Shown: positions 26,822-36,337 of the stretch, in pieces
Numbering within the stretch: position 1 is the stretch's first letter
Layout: each line of letters begins with the position of its first letter
NCBI GenBank assembly: GCA_947169185.1
Contig: CAMVOS010000021.1
Span: 1-44,749 of the forward strand
Length of the DNA: 44,749 nt
Direction of reading: 5' to 3'
DNA from: an uncultured Prevotella sp.
Lineage (GTDB): Bacteria > Bacteroidota > Bacteroidia > Bacteroidales > Bacteroidaceae
Position numbers and translations under genes: made by a program
The notes under the pieces: model-generated
Told to the model about the DNA's origin: nothing
The model's input: only the letters and a program-made list of their open reading frames with translations
The model's database searches: none

Positions 26822-28588
26822 ATGAAACTATCAAATATCAAATACATGGCAGTTGCCACGTTGCTGGGTTTCACCATGGCGTCTTGCTCTGATTTCCTGG
26901 AGAGACCGAATGAAGACGGCTATAACGTTGACAACTATTATAAGACTGACGACCAGTGTTATTCTGGTGTCAATTATCTGTATAATTCACCATGGTATGA
27001 TTTCCAGCGTGGATTCATCAAGGTTGGTGAGGTGCTTTCAGGCAACTATTACTGGGGTTCTTCTCCTTACATGAATTTCTCAGTAAATGGTTCTGACCAA
27101 GACTTGGTGAACATGTCATATTCGCTGTGGGCTGTCATTGGTCACGCCAACACCGTTTGTAATAATTTAAAGGGAGCAACAGCTTCTCAGGATGTCATCA
27201 ACCAATGTATGGGTGAGGCACTGACATGGAAGGCTTTTGCCTATTTCTTCTTGGTACGCTCTTTCGGTGATGTGCCCATTGTCCACAATAATATTGCCGA
27301 AATCCAGTCTGGTACATACGGACAGGCGTTAAAAGTGAAGCGCTCGGACGTATATGAGTATATCATTATGACCCTTGAAAAGGCCATGAGCCTGCTGAAG
27401 AAAGAAAGTCCTGCTGATGGACGAATCGACTACTACTGCGCTGAGGCCTTGCTGGCAAAGGTATATCTGACTAAGGCAGGCGTAACGGGTTCTTTGAATG
27501 CCAGTGACCTTGAGAAGGCTGCTTCTTATGCAAAAGACGTTATCGACAATTCAGGACGAACCCTACTAGAGAACTATGCCGATGTGTGGAAACTGACAGA
27601 AAGCTTGAGCGATGAGAGCCTGATAGCATGGCGTTGGACAGTTGGTGCCAACTGGACCAGTCAGAACACTCTGCAGAGCGACCTCGCTATGGAAGGTATG
27701 GATGAGTTCGGTGATTGCTGGGGTGGTTGGAACGGTCTTTCCGTTGACCTACAGGAAGCTTTTGGTATTAAATTGTTGGAGAACCAGCCTGATGCATGGC
27801 TCAATAACAACGATACCCGTTTACAGGCAACCATGTTCTTGCCAGGATTTACTTACGACTATCTGTGGAAAGACCATGGTGGTTTCGATTATCTGAAGTT
27901 CATCTATGATGACAGCTATAATGAGGCCGCTACTAAGTCTCTTCAGTCACCTACAGGTGCAAACTGCGTGAAACACCTCTATGGCAATACACAAGATCAT
28001 AAGGATGCTCTTAATATTGCCCCTGCTCGCATGTCATATGCATTGCCGACTCATATCCTGCGTCTAGCCGATGTCTATCTGATTTATGCAGAGGCTAAGC
28101 TAGGGGCAAGTCGTACTACATCTACCAGTGCCGATGTAATTGCTGCCTTCGATGCTGTTCATCGTCGTGCTGTTCCCAAAGCACCAGCCTCAACGAGCGT
28201 ATCATGGGACGACATTTGGAAGGAGCGCCGTCTGGAGTTTGCCATGGAAGGAGACCGTTGGTACGACTATGTACGCGTAAGTTATTATGATCCCGATTTC
28301 TGCGTGAACGAACTTATCGCTCAGAAGCGAAACTCATTCTGGGGACTAAATGACCTTTATAAAGCATATCACACAAGTGGTTCTTGGAAGATTGATACAT
28401 CCAAGCAGGGCTACGATGCATCCACTGCTGCTCCTAATGTCGTAGTATTACTGCGCAAGGATTCTGAAGTTAGCAACACTGGGTATTTCGCACTCCCAAT
28501 GTCTGCAGAAGACGTTCTCTTCAATCCGAACCTGGGTTCCAATGTTGAAGGTGTCCATGTTGACGTTCGCAGCACTTATAGTTACTAA
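26822..28588 (+). CDS. SusD/RagB-family surface glycan-binding lipoprotein
   Basis: The 588-residue lipoprotein has the lipobox MASC (Cys21) and the typical SusD opening SDFLERPNEDGYN. The helical TPR-like region follows (KAFAYFFLVRSFGDVPIVHN at about 140-160), and the C-terminal signature WKERRLEFAMEGDRWYDYVR lies near 465. SusD proteins cap the SusC barrel and deliver oligosaccharides; this one should bind mannan fragments. Spacing to susC (21 bp) and to the next lipoprotein (24 bp) places it in the same transcript. Confidence 0.96.
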   Translation: MKLSNIKYMAVATLLGFTMASCSDFLERPNEDGYNVDNYYKTDDQCYSGVNYLYNSPWYDFQRGFIKVGEVLSGNYYWGSSPYMNFSVNGSDQDLVNMSYSLWAVIGHANTVCNNLKGATASQDVINQCMGEALTWKAFAYFFLVRSFGDVPIVHNNIAEIQSGTYGQALKVKRSDVYEYIIMTLEKAMSLLKKESPADGRIDYYCAEALLAKVYLTKAGVTGSLNASDLEKAASYAKDVIDNSGRTLLENYADVWKLTESLSDESLIAWRWTVGANWTSQNTLQSDLAMEGMDEFGDCWGGWNGLSVDLQEAFGIKLLENQPDAWLNNNDTRLQATMFLPGFTYDYLWKDHGGFDYLKFIYDDSYNEAATKSLQSPTGANCVKHLYGNTQDHKDALNIAPARMSYALPTHILRLADVYLIYAEAKLGASRTTSTSADVIAAFDAVHRRAVPKAPASTSVSWDDIWKERRLEFAMEGDRWYDYVRVSYYDPDFCVNELIAQKRNSFWGLNDLYKAYHTSGSWKIDTSKQGYDASTAAPNVVVLLRKDSEVSNTGYFALPMSAEDVLFNPNLGSNVEGVHVDVRSTYSY

Positions 28589-28612
28589 TCCATCAAAAGA
28601 AAGATTAAAGCT

Positions 28613-30064
28613 ATGAATAAATTAAATCAATATACAAAAGGGTTGTTTATTGCGGCAGTAGCCGTGGTAGGACTGACATTGAGCTCCTGTAAGGATCAGC
28701 CTGATGCCTACGAGGTAGCCGACGGTGTTCCCTCAGTCGACTATGTGCGCTGTCTCTCTACAGAGATTACCAGCAATCGTGATTCAAAAGACATGCACTA
28801 TACTAAAGGGGAACTGGTGTTAGAGGCTTCTCCGCAGAATACGCTGTGTTTGGTAGGTAACAACCTGCGCAGTGTCTATGAACTCTATTTCAATGACCAG
28901 AAGGCTGTTCTGAATACCAGCTATATCACTGACAATACTCTGATAGTAGATGTTCCTAAGAGTGTACCCAAGCAGGTGACAGATAAGATCTACATGAAAA
29001 CTCGTAGTGGTGAGACTGTAGAATATGACTTCCACGTTGTCATACCTGCTCCCAATATCTCGGAAATGTCTTGTGAGTATGCTGCTATCGGCGACCGTAT
29101 TACGTTCAAGGGTGACTACTTTGTGAACTACGAAGAGAGCCCATTGGAGGTATACTTCACAAATGCCGAAGGGAACCTGATTCCTGCTACCATCAATGAG
29201 ATTGCAGACGACTATACATCAGTAAGCGTCACTATTCCTGAAGGAGCAGCACGTGGTCCTATTGCCATGACATCGACCTATGGTTCTTCTACGTCAGCAT
29301 TCTATTATCTTGACAACCGTGGCATGCTCTTTGACTTCGAGGATCCTGCTGATGGCGGTACTGGTCTCGGACGTGGTGGTAATGCATGGCATGACCGTCC
29401 TGTTGTACTCGATGAGAACTCAATCGCTGGACATTACATCATCATTGGTGATGGTAAGACCGCTCAGAAGGCTGAAGGTGGTTGGGACGATGCAAATTAC
29501 TCGTTTGAGTATTGGTGCGGAGACTGGGGTACTCCACAGACCTATCCTGACTATCAAGGTACCCGTCTTTACGATTTGGAGAGCGTTGATTTCTCGAGAC
29601 CAGAGAATCTGATTCTGAAATTTGAGTTGATGATTCCTGCAAGCAATCCATGGAAGACTGGTGGACTGCAGATGATTTTTTCGTCTACGAAACATGTATC
29701 GCTGGGTGGAAAGACTCCTGACGCATTCGGTGAAGATGTGAAAGCCGCGAATAATATCTACTTCCGCGACAAGGCAGCCTTAGACGAGGATGACTACTTC
29801 AAGGAGTTCGACGAGTTGCCACGCGCCATCTATCGTCCCTGGACGGCAGAGAAGTCAAAGTCGTTTGATACGGCAGGCAAGTGGATTACCGTCACTATTC
29901 CGATTGCTTCGAGTTTTGTGTACGGATATAACGGCGACGGTCTGACGTTCAATCTTAAGGAGAAAGACTTTGCCAATTTCCAGATGATTCTTATCGGTGG
30001 TGGCGACGAAGCCAGTACGCCGCTGTTCTACGTTGACAACATTCGTGTTATTCCGAATAAATAA
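28613..30064 (+). CDS. Surface glycan-binding lipoprotein with IPT/TIG domains (SGBP-B type)
   Basis: The 483-residue lipoprotein has the lipobox LSSC (about Cys26). Two IPT/TIG-like beta-sandwiches follow (about 40-145 and 145-225, with LVGNNLRSVYELYFND and ITFKGDYFVNYEESP). A C-terminal domain of about 250 residues begins RGMLFDFEDPADGG and ends PLFYVDNIRVIPNK. This layout and the position just after susD match surface glycan-binding proteins of the SGBP-B type, whose C-terminal domain binds the polysaccharide. Tryptophan-rich patches (EYWCGDWGTPQTYPDY) are plausible mannan-contact sites. No catalytic motif is seen. Mannan as ligand is inferred from the locus. Confidence 0.88.
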   Translation: MNKLNQYTKGLFIAAVAVVGLTLSSCKDQPDAYEVADGVPSVDYVRCLSTEITSNRDSKDMHYTKGELVLEASPQNTLCLVGNNLRSVYELYFNDQKAVLNTSYITDNTLIVDVPKSVPKQVTDKIYMKTRSGETVEYDFHVVIPAPNISEMSCEYAAIGDRITFKGDYFVNYEESPLEVYFTNAEGNLIPATINEIADDYTSVSVTIPEGAARGPIAMTSTYGSSTSAFYYLDNRGMLFDFEDPADGGTGLGRGGNAWHDRPVVLDENSIAGHYIIIGDGKTAQKAEGGWDDANYSFEYWCGDWGTPQTYPDYQGTRLYDLESVDFSRPENLILKFELMIPASNPWKTGGLQMIFSSTKHVSLGGKTPDAFGEDVKAANNIYFRDKAALDEDDYFKEFDELPRAIYRPWTAEKSKSFDTAGKWITVTIPIASSFVYGYNGDGLTFNLKEKDFANFQMILIGGGDEASTPLFYVDNIRVIPNK

Positions 30065-30079
30065 TTAATGCATACAGAT

Positions 30080-32473
30080 ATGAAAAAGATAAAGAATATG
30101 TTTGCCCTGTTAGTAGTGGCCCTTGTTGGGCTATCGCTGACAGCCTGTAGCAGCGACGACTTGGATACTAACCAGTATCAGGGAGGTGTCAGTCTTAATG
30201 CATACGGTCCGAACCCCGTGATGCGTGGTGGACAGCTGCGTTTCGTGGGTAGCAATCTCGACCAGATTGCCAGTATTACTATTCCTGGTGTGAGTGAAAT
30301 AACAAATATTGAGGTTTTGAAAGCTGGTATCCCCAGTGAAATTCGTGTGACGGTTCCGAAGGATGGCCCTCTGGTGGGTTATGTCACGTTGAAGACGAAG
30401 ACGGACCAGACTATTAAGACTCAGACGCAGTTGGAGTACATTGAGGGCATCGAGGTGACTAAGATTCCTGGTGAGACGGTAATGCCCGGTCAGGTCATCA
30501 AGATTGAGGGTGACTACCTGAATCTCATATATTCGATGGCTTTTGCTGATGGTGTATTGGTTTCGTCCAAAGACTTTGTAACACACGATCGCTACTTCAT
30601 TGAGGTGAAAGTTCCTGAGGAGGCTAAGACGGGTAAACTGGAGTTCTATACTGCCGACCTGACTGTCCAGCGTACTGCTAAGGAAGAAGACGAGCTGGAG
30701 TATCAGACTATTGTCTCTGACGATGCCTTGAATGTCGGTCTGCCCTCTACCAGCAAGATTACTTCACCGCGTGGAACTGCTGAACCGGAAGGTACTATTA
30801 CGGTGAAGGCTGGTGAGACCATGACGCTTACAGGTGAATATTATAATGTGGTAAGTGCTATTAAGTTTGGTAAGGTTGAGGTCAGTGAACTTAACGTGAA
30901 CGAGGACGGCTCGACGCTGACCTTTAAGTTGCCTGCTGAGGCTCCCGACGGTGTGTTCAACCTTGTCTGTAAGTCGGGTGAGGAAGTTCCTGTTGCTACG
31001 TTGGTGACAGTGAAGCCTACAAACTGCGTAGCAGCTCCGAATCCTGTAAAGGCTAATACTAAACTGACTATTACCGGTGCTGATATGGATGTGGTAACGG
31101 CTGTCCAGTTTGAAGGTGCCGATGCTGTAATGGGTGATAATCTCAACGTGGCTGCTGATAAGGTGGAAGTCGCTCTTGTCCCTGAGACGGCAAAGGAGGG
31201 TAACCTCAAACTCATGATGGCTAATGGTGAGACTGTTGAGGTGGCATTTAAACTGGTGAAGCCCGTTGTTGCTGCATATAATGCCAACCCTGTCAGTGCC
31301 GGTGCAGAATTACAGATGCAGGGTACCGATCTCGATCTGGTAAAGAGTGTCGCCTTCGGTGATGCTACTGCTATGGTAGAGGAGGGTGCTGTGTCGGCTG
31401 ATGGTACTGTGCTTACCGTTAAAGTGCCTATGGATGCTAAGTCTGGCAAGCCTATACTGAATCTTGCTAATGAAGATAAGATAGAAGCGCCGGAATTGGT
31501 GATTGACGAGGCTGTATTTTGCTACATCACGGAAATGCCAGATTTCAATAATGAGGATAATATTCCTGAGGCAGGTGGATTGTTTACGGTTCTTGTAGCT
31601 AATGCTGATGTGTTGACCAATGTATATGTAAACGGTACGGAAACTCAGTACGCTTATTCAGCTAAAGGAAAGACTTTGAGTATCTCTATTCCTGAGAATG
31701 CCAAGGCCGCTTCTAAGTTGAAACTTGTTTCAAGCAATGGTGAGATTGAGTATGATATTACAGTTAAGCCAAACACAGAAATCTATACGACAATTTGGTC
31801 TGGTGCGTGGGAATGTACTGGTTGGGCTGGCAACCAAGAACTCGCTTGGGGTGGCTATGACTGGTCAACAGTCACAGCAGGTACAACTTTGAAGATTTAT
31901 CTGCGTAAGATAAATCAAGGCTCATGGGGATGCATTAGCTTGCGTCATGGAAACAACTGGGGCGCATTACCTGCTCCCATTCCTGGACAGTACGATCTTG
32001 AAGATGGAGACGTTGTTTTGGACGTAGAACTTACCCAGGCAATTATTGATGATCTTGTCGTTAATGGAGGCTTAGTTATCACAGGTGATAATTACATTCT
32101 TTCTAAGGTCGTTCTAAATGAGCACATAAGTCTTGAGGAAACTATTTGGTCCGGTGCGTGGGAATGTACTGGTTGGGCTGGCAACCAAGAACTCGCTTGG
32201 GGTGGCTATGATTGGTCCACAGTAAAAACTGGAGCTACAGTCCGTTTCTACTACACAAAGATTACCGCTGGTGCCTGGGGTTGTATTAGTCTGCGTCATG
32301 GAAATAATTGGGGTGCACTCCCCGATCCTATTCCTGGACAATATGACTTCCCAGAAGATGCTGGCGTTATAGAGACTCAATTCACTGCGCTCATTTTGGA
32401 AGATTTAATAGCAAATGGCGGATTGGTTATCACTGGTGATAATTATGTTCTGTCTAAAGTTACTATCGAATAA
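30080..32473 (+). CDS. Multi-TIG surface lipoprotein with two near-identical C-terminal modules
   Basis: Start chosen at 30080 (MKKIKNMFAL), since the ATG at 30068 adds only MHTD before the signal peptide. Lipobox LTAC (about Cys23). Residues 30-565 look like about six IPT/TIG-like repeats, each opening with a PNPV.AG or ETVMPGQ turn and a G.DLD.V...FG core, a string-of-beads spacer holding the tip away from the cell. Residues 571-679 and 688-796 are two copies of a 109-residue aromatic module (77 of 109 positions identical by hand alignment). Each has IWSGAWECTGWAGNQELAW, LRHGNNWGALP and NGGLVITGDNY. The module resembles a carbohydrate-binding beta-sandwich, but I do not recognise the family. 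It lies between the SGBP and GH5 genes. Confidence 0.82.
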   Translation: MKKIKNMFALLVVALVGLSLTACSSDDLDTNQYQGGVSLNAYGPNPVMRGGQLRFVGSNLDQIASITIPGVSEITNIEVLKAGIPSEIRVTVPKDGPLVGYVTLKTKTDQTIKTQTQLEYIEGIEVTKIPGETVMPGQVIKIEGDYLNLIYSMAFADGVLVSSKDFVTHDRYFIEVKVPEEAKTGKLEFYTADLTVQRTAKEEDELEYQTIVSDDALNVGLPSTSKITSPRGTAEPEGTITVKAGETMTLTGEYYNVVSAIKFGKVEVSELNVNEDGSTLTFKLPAEAPDGVFNLVCKSGEEVPVATLVTVKPTNCVAAPNPVKANTKLTITGADMDVVTAVQFEGADAVMGDNLNVAADKVEVALVPETAKEGNLKLMMANGETVEVAFKLVKPVVAAYNANPVSAGAELQMQGTDLDLVKSVAFGDATAMVEEGAVSADGTVLTVKVPMDAKSGKPILNLANEDKIEAPELVIDEAVFCYITEMPDFNNEDNIPEAGGLFTVLVANADVLTNVYVNGTETQYAYSAKGKTLSISIPENAKAASKLKLVSSNGEIEYDITVKPNTEIYTTIWSGAWECTGWAGNQELAWGGYDWSTVTAGTTLKIYLRKINQGSWGCISLRHGNNWGALPAPIPGQYDLEDGDVVLDVELTQAIIDDLVVNGGLVITGDNYILSKVVLNEHISLEETIWSGAWECTGWAGNQELAWGGYDWSTVKTGATVRFYYTKITAGAWGCISLRHGNNWGALPDPIPGQYDFPEDAGVIETQFTALILEDLIANGGLVITGDNYVLSKVTIE
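31790..32467 (+). repeat. Tandem in-frame duplication of a 327-bp module
   Basis: The module at 31790-32116 is repeated at 32141-32467, separated by 24 bp. Fifty-nine consecutive bases are identical (31802-31860 and 32153-32211), while the middle and end of the modules have diverged at many third and first codon positions. Confidence 0.92.
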
Positions 32474-32490
32474 CAAATACTATAAGCATT

Positions 32491-34050
32491 ATGAAACTGA
32501 ATAAGATATTTAATACACTGTCGATAGCAGCTGTGGCACTCTTTGCCACAGCCTGCGCCGACACGGATGCTCAGTATGAGATTCCTGTAGTAGGGGCGCC
32601 TAATCTGCTCTCTATTACCCCTGCTGAGAGTGGTGTCTTGCTCTATGGTGACAAGACCATTAAAGTCAAATTTGATAAGAGGGTGAACTTTGTGACGGCA
32701 AATCTGAATAAGATTACGCTGAATGGGGTGCCCGTCAAGAAGGCATTGGTATTAGGTGCCGACTCTGTGCTGACTATCTATGCCGATGTGTCGTTCAGCA
32801 AGACGCAGAATTTGATTATTCCTGCAGGACTCATCAAGGGTCCACAGGGTGATGCTTACGACAAGGATATCAACGTGACATGGACCATTAAGGATTTGCC
32901 CAGCAACAAGGTTACGGAAATGACCAAGAAGTTGGGATGGGGTTGGAACTTGGGTAACCACTTTGATACCAGTAACATGGACTATGGTTACTGGGATAAG
33001 GCAACGCCCACGGCTGCTACATTCAATGCGCTTGCTGCAGCAGGTGCAAAGTCTGTACGTATCCCTACGACATGGACTAACCACATGGGTGAGAATAATG
33101 TGATTGATGCTGATTATCTCAACGAGGTGGCTGGCGTTGTTGATCTCGCTATTGCTGCTGGTCTGAATGTCATCCTGAATACTCACCATGACTCTTTCGA
33201 GGCAGAACTTGGCAATGCCGCTTTGATTCCTGCGAAAGCAGCGGAATATACAGAACTGATTACCACGCTTTGGACACAGGTTGCTACGAGGTTTGCTGCT
33301 TATGGCGACAATCTGATATTCGAGACCTTCAATGAGATACATGCCGGTGATGACTGGAGCAAAGGGTCTGAACCCCAGTTCGCTATGCTGAATACATGGA
33401 ATCAGCTTGCTGTCGATGCTATCCGAAAGACAGGTGGTAACAATGCTACCCGTTGGATTGGTATCAGTGGCTATGCTGCCAATATCGATTTGACCATTGA
33501 ACATCTGAAGATTCCTACTGATGACCATATCATGGTTGGCGTACACTGCTATGACCCACATGCCTTCTGTATTTCACCCCTGGATCTTAAGGCCGATACT
33601 TTGAAGATTAATAGTTGGGGACATAATGCTCATCCGAACTACTCGGTGGCTAATAACAATGAGGATTATATCATCAATCAAATCTATAAGTTGCGTACGG
33701 CATATATTGACAAGGGCATTCCCTGCTATTTGGGTGAGTATGGTTGCGTCAACTTCCCGACAGAAAGTGCCAATGCTTTCCGTAAGTACTATTTGGAGTA
33801 CTTCTGTAAATGTGCTAATTTGGCTGGTATCCCGATGTTCATTTGGGATAACAACGTCCAAGGAGTTGTTCATCCTGAACTCGTTGATGGAGAACTACGT
33901 AATGTTGAAGCGCTTGGTTACGTAGACCATGCTACTGGTGCTTTTATCAACAATAGTCAGGACCTGATTCCGATGATGATTAAGGCTTGTACGGATGATT
34001 CCTACTATAACTTCGACACCATTTGGACGCACTCTCCTGAAGCTGAGTAA
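32491..34050 (+). CDS. GH5 endo-beta-glycanase lipoprotein (GH5_4-like)
   Basis: The 519-residue lipoprotein has lipobox ATAC (Cys22) and an N-terminal Ig-like domain (about 33-135, ending VTWTIKD). A GH5 barrel follows, with GWGWNLGNHFD (149-159), RIPTTW (190-195), LNTHHD, acid/base Glu282 in FETFNEIHAG, HCYDPHAF (352-359), nucleophile Glu416 in CYLGEYG, and MFIWDNN near the end. The GWNLGN and NE motifs are those of GH5 subfamily 4, which contains glucanases, xyloglucanases and mannanases. In this locus an endo-mannanase or glucomannanase on the cell surface is most likely. It starts 17 bp after the multi-TIG gene and is followed by the GH26-like gene after 9 bp. Confidence 0.88.
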   Translation: MKLNKIFNTLSIAAVALFATACADTDAQYEIPVVGAPNLLSITPAESGVLLYGDKTIKVKFDKRVNFVTANLNKITLNGVPVKKALVLGADSVLTIYADVSFSKTQNLIIPAGLIKGPQGDAYDKDINVTWTIKDLPSNKVTEMTKKLGWGWNLGNHFDTSNMDYGYWDKATPTAATFNALAAAGAKSVRIPTTWTNHMGENNVIDADYLNEVAGVVDLAIAAGLNVILNTHHDSFEAELGNAALIPAKAAEYTELITTLWTQVATRFAAYGDNLIFETFNEIHAGDDWSKGSEPQFAMLNTWNQLAVDAIRKTGGNNATRWIGISGYAANIDLTIEHLKIPTDDHIMVGVHCYDPHAFCISPLDLKADTLKINSWGHNAHPNYSVANNNEDYIINQIYKLRTAYIDKGIPCYLGEYGCVNFPTESANAFRKYYLEYFCKCANLAGIPMFIWDNNVQGVVHPELVDGELRNVEALGYVDHATGAFINNSQDLIPMMIKACTDDSYYNFDTIWTHSPEAE

Positions 34051-34059
34051 TATTTGGAA

Positions 34060-35079
34060 ATGAAGAATATTCTTGTAATTATTGCCGCCACCTTGGTTTT
34101 CGCCTCGTGTGGCGGCAATAAAAATAAAGCAGAGGACCCGTTGGCTGACAGCGGACGTACTCAGCGTACTGAGAACCTGTTGATAAACCTAAAGGCTCTG
34201 GGTGACAGTAGTGTCTATCTTTTCGGTCATCAGGATGATACGGTGTATGGCATTGGCTGGACGGGTGATGAAGATCGCTCTGATGTAGAGAGTGTCTGTA
34301 ACGACTATCCAGCCTTGTTGGGTTTTGACCTTGGTAATATCGAAAAAGGTGACTCCGCCAATCTCGATGGCATATCCTTTGAACGTATCCGTCAGGAGGT
34401 CATCCGTCATTACGACCGAGGGGGTATGGTGTCGCTTTCATGGACATTGTCGCAGACCATTACGAGTCAGGAGCAGATAGACCCTGTGGCAGATTTTTTG
34501 AACTCACTGGAAACACCCTATGGCGTGAAAGTTCCAGTGATGCTGCGTCTGCGGAAAGGTCAGACCAAGGAGCTTTGGAGAATGCTGACCGAACGACTGA
34601 AGGAAAAGGATGTCGCTAATGTCCTTTATGCCTACTCGTCAGAAGCCACTCCTACTGCTGATGAGGCTAAGTATCTGGAACATTATCCGGGTGATGATAT
34701 CATCGACCTTATAGGACTCGACTATTATTGTGCTGCGCCTGATGCGGATACGACACAAATAGCAGGTTTTGCCACTCTGTTGGACAAGAACCTTGAGATG
34801 GTTTGTCGTGTGTCTAAGCAGCATCAGAAGGCCGTTGCGCTGACAGAGACGGGCTATGAGGGTATCAAGGTAAAAGACTGGTGGACCAAGACCTTAGCGC
34901 CCGTATTGGCGAAATATCCTATCTGCTATGTGCTCGTTTGGCGTAATGCCCACAATCAGCCAGGGCACTATTATGCCCCTTATCCTGGCCAACAGTCAGT
35001 TTCTGATTTCGTCAAGTTCTATAATGACCGTATGACGCTGTTCCTACACGATGTCAATGGCTTGTATTTGAAGAGATGA
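34060..35079 (+). CDS. GH26-like lipoprotein lacking the catalytic acid/base motif
   Basis: Start taken at ATG 34060; a TTG at 34054 adds two residues. The 339-residue protein has lipobox FASC (Cys17) and is clearly GH26: FGHQDDTVYGIGW, YPALLGFDLGNIEKGDSANLD and VALTETGYEG (nucleophile position Glu263) align with the intact GH26 at 20854-21978. Where the active enzyme has RPWHENNGSWFWWG, this one has RLRKGQTKELW (163-173). The acid/base Glu and the preceding His are gone and about 16 residues are deleted. The substrate-site SWHP is SWTL (127-130). The frame is continuous, so this is not a frameshift. It may be a binding protein or an inactive relic. It overlaps the end of the convergent GH5_7 gene by 26 bp. 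Confidence 0.85.
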   Translation: MKNILVIIAATLVFASCGGNKNKAEDPLADSGRTQRTENLLINLKALGDSSVYLFGHQDDTVYGIGWTGDEDRSDVESVCNDYPALLGFDLGNIEKGDSANLDGISFERIRQEVIRHYDRGGMVSLSWTLSQTITSQEQIDPVADFLNSLETPYGVKVPVMLRLRKGQTKELWRMLTERLKEKDVANVLYAYSSEATPTADEAKYLEHYPGDDIIDLIGLDYYCAAPDADTTQIAGFATLLDKNLEMVCRVSKQHQKAVALTETGYEGIKVKDWWTKTLAPVLAKYPICYVLVWRNAHNQPGHYYAPYPGQQSVSDFVKFYNDRMTLFLHDVNGLYLKR

Positions 35080-36328
35080 TTTTCAGCGTGGTGGTGTCGC
35101 AGTCGAATACCGAGTTCAGCCCTTGCTGTTCTTGTGCAGGGTCACCGCAGTAGTCATCGCCTACCAGCCACTGCTCGTGTGAAGGACGTGCTTCGCCAGC
35201 CCATCCCCAGAAGTTGCAGCCGTAAACCATTGGCTCGCTCTTGATGAGTGAGAACACAAAGTTATAATAGCGATCGCGCCCTATAGTGGGCGAACCTGGT
35301 GCGAAGGCGAATCCGTCGCGTGGATAACCAAATTCCTCAATGACCAGTGGCTTCTGCAGACGCTCGGCAATGGCGGTATGGCGACGGATGTAGTCTGCAG
35401 TATTCTTGCAGGCACGCTCCACGTTCTCTTGCAGCGAGTCCTTGTGTGCCCAGCTCCAATTGTAAGGCCACACGTGGGCGTTCATATAGTCTATATTGGG
35501 ATCTGCGCAGATCTGTTCATATAGGGCAGAGTCCATCTCACAACCCCAGATACCCTCGCTGCCAATGCTGATAAGGTGCTTTTTGTCCAAACTGCGTATC
35601 AGCTCTGACGTCTTGCTCAGCCATTTCACGAAGGGTGCCTTGGCCTCCTCGCTGAAGGCACGTGGCTCATTGCCTATCTGCCACGACATGATGGTGGGGT
35701 CGTCCACGTATGCCACGTTGGTATAACGGTTGGTACGGCCAATGATGTCGCGAACATACTGGAAGAAGAGCTCCTGAGCCTTGCTGTTTGTCGAGAACTG
35801 GCTGACAAAGTTCATGTATTCCGGATAACTGGTCTCGTTGGGACGTGGTGCCTTGCCTGCTCCTGCTTGTTCCAGATAGAAGCCGTATCCTCCGCTCCAC
35901 TCCCACGCATTATTCAGATAGAGCACGGCTTTCATGCCTCGCTCGCCCATTTGCTGTAGCAGATAGTCCAGCCCTGCCAGTATGGTGTCGTTATATACAC
36001 CCGGTGCTTCCTGCAGTGTGGGCTCCACTTTGGTCGTCACCCCGCGCAGTCCGTCACTACCTACCAGAATGCGCAGATTGTTCAGTCCCAGCTCGTGTAA
36101 CTTGTCCAGTTCGCGACACAGTCTGGCCCTGTTGCCGCCCTGTCCCTCAGAACCGAGTATGGCACCATACCAGAAGTTGGTGCCTACATAGCGGTATTCC
36201 TTACCGTCAAGCACAAAGCCCGCATCTTTCCGTTCTACAAAGCCCGTGACCTTCTCGCCCTCTTTCTTCGAGCAGCCCGTCAGCAGCACCATTGCCATCA
36301 GCAATAATGTAGTCAGTGTTCTCATCAT
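35054..36328 (-). CDS. GH5_7 endo-beta-1,4-mannanase lipoprotein
   Basis: The 424-residue lipoprotein has lipobox LTGC (Cys19). The GH5 subfamily 7 mannanase motifs are visible: YRYVGTNFWYGA (46-57), NLRILVGSDG, LNNAWEWSGG (138-147), IMSWQIGNEPR (acid/base Glu221), NAHVWPYNWSW (283-293) and LVIEEFGYPRDG (nucleophile Glu332), then WGWAGE. It should hydrolyse mannan internally at the cell surface. It starts 9 bp after the AraC gene stop on the same strand, so regulator and enzyme are probably co-transcribed, apart from the main operons. Its last 26 bp overlap the 3' end of the opposing GH26-like gene, with no terminator seen between. Confidence 0.94.
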   Translation of the reverse strand: MMRTLTTLLLMAMVLLTGCSKKEGEKVTGFVERKDAGFVLDGKEYRYVGTNFWYGAILGSEGQGGNRARLCRELDKLHELGLNNLRILVGSDGLRGVTTKVEPTLQEAPGVYNDTILAGLDYLLQQMGERGMKAVLYLNNAWEWSGGYGFYLEQAGAGKAPRPNETSYPEYMNFVSQFSTNSKAQELFFQYVRDIIGRTNRYTNVAYVDDPTIMSWQIGNEPRAFSEEAKAPFVKWLSKTSELIRSLDKKHLISIGSEGIWGCEMDSALYEQICADPNIDYMNAHVWPYNWSWAHKDSLQENVERACKNTADYIRRHTAIAERLQKPLVIEEFGYPRDGFAFAPGSPTIGRDRYYNFVFSLIKSEPMVYGCNFWGWAGEARPSHEQWLVGDDYCGDPAQEQQGLNSVFDCDTTTLKIISSNTSH

Positions 36329-36337
36329 TTCATATTA

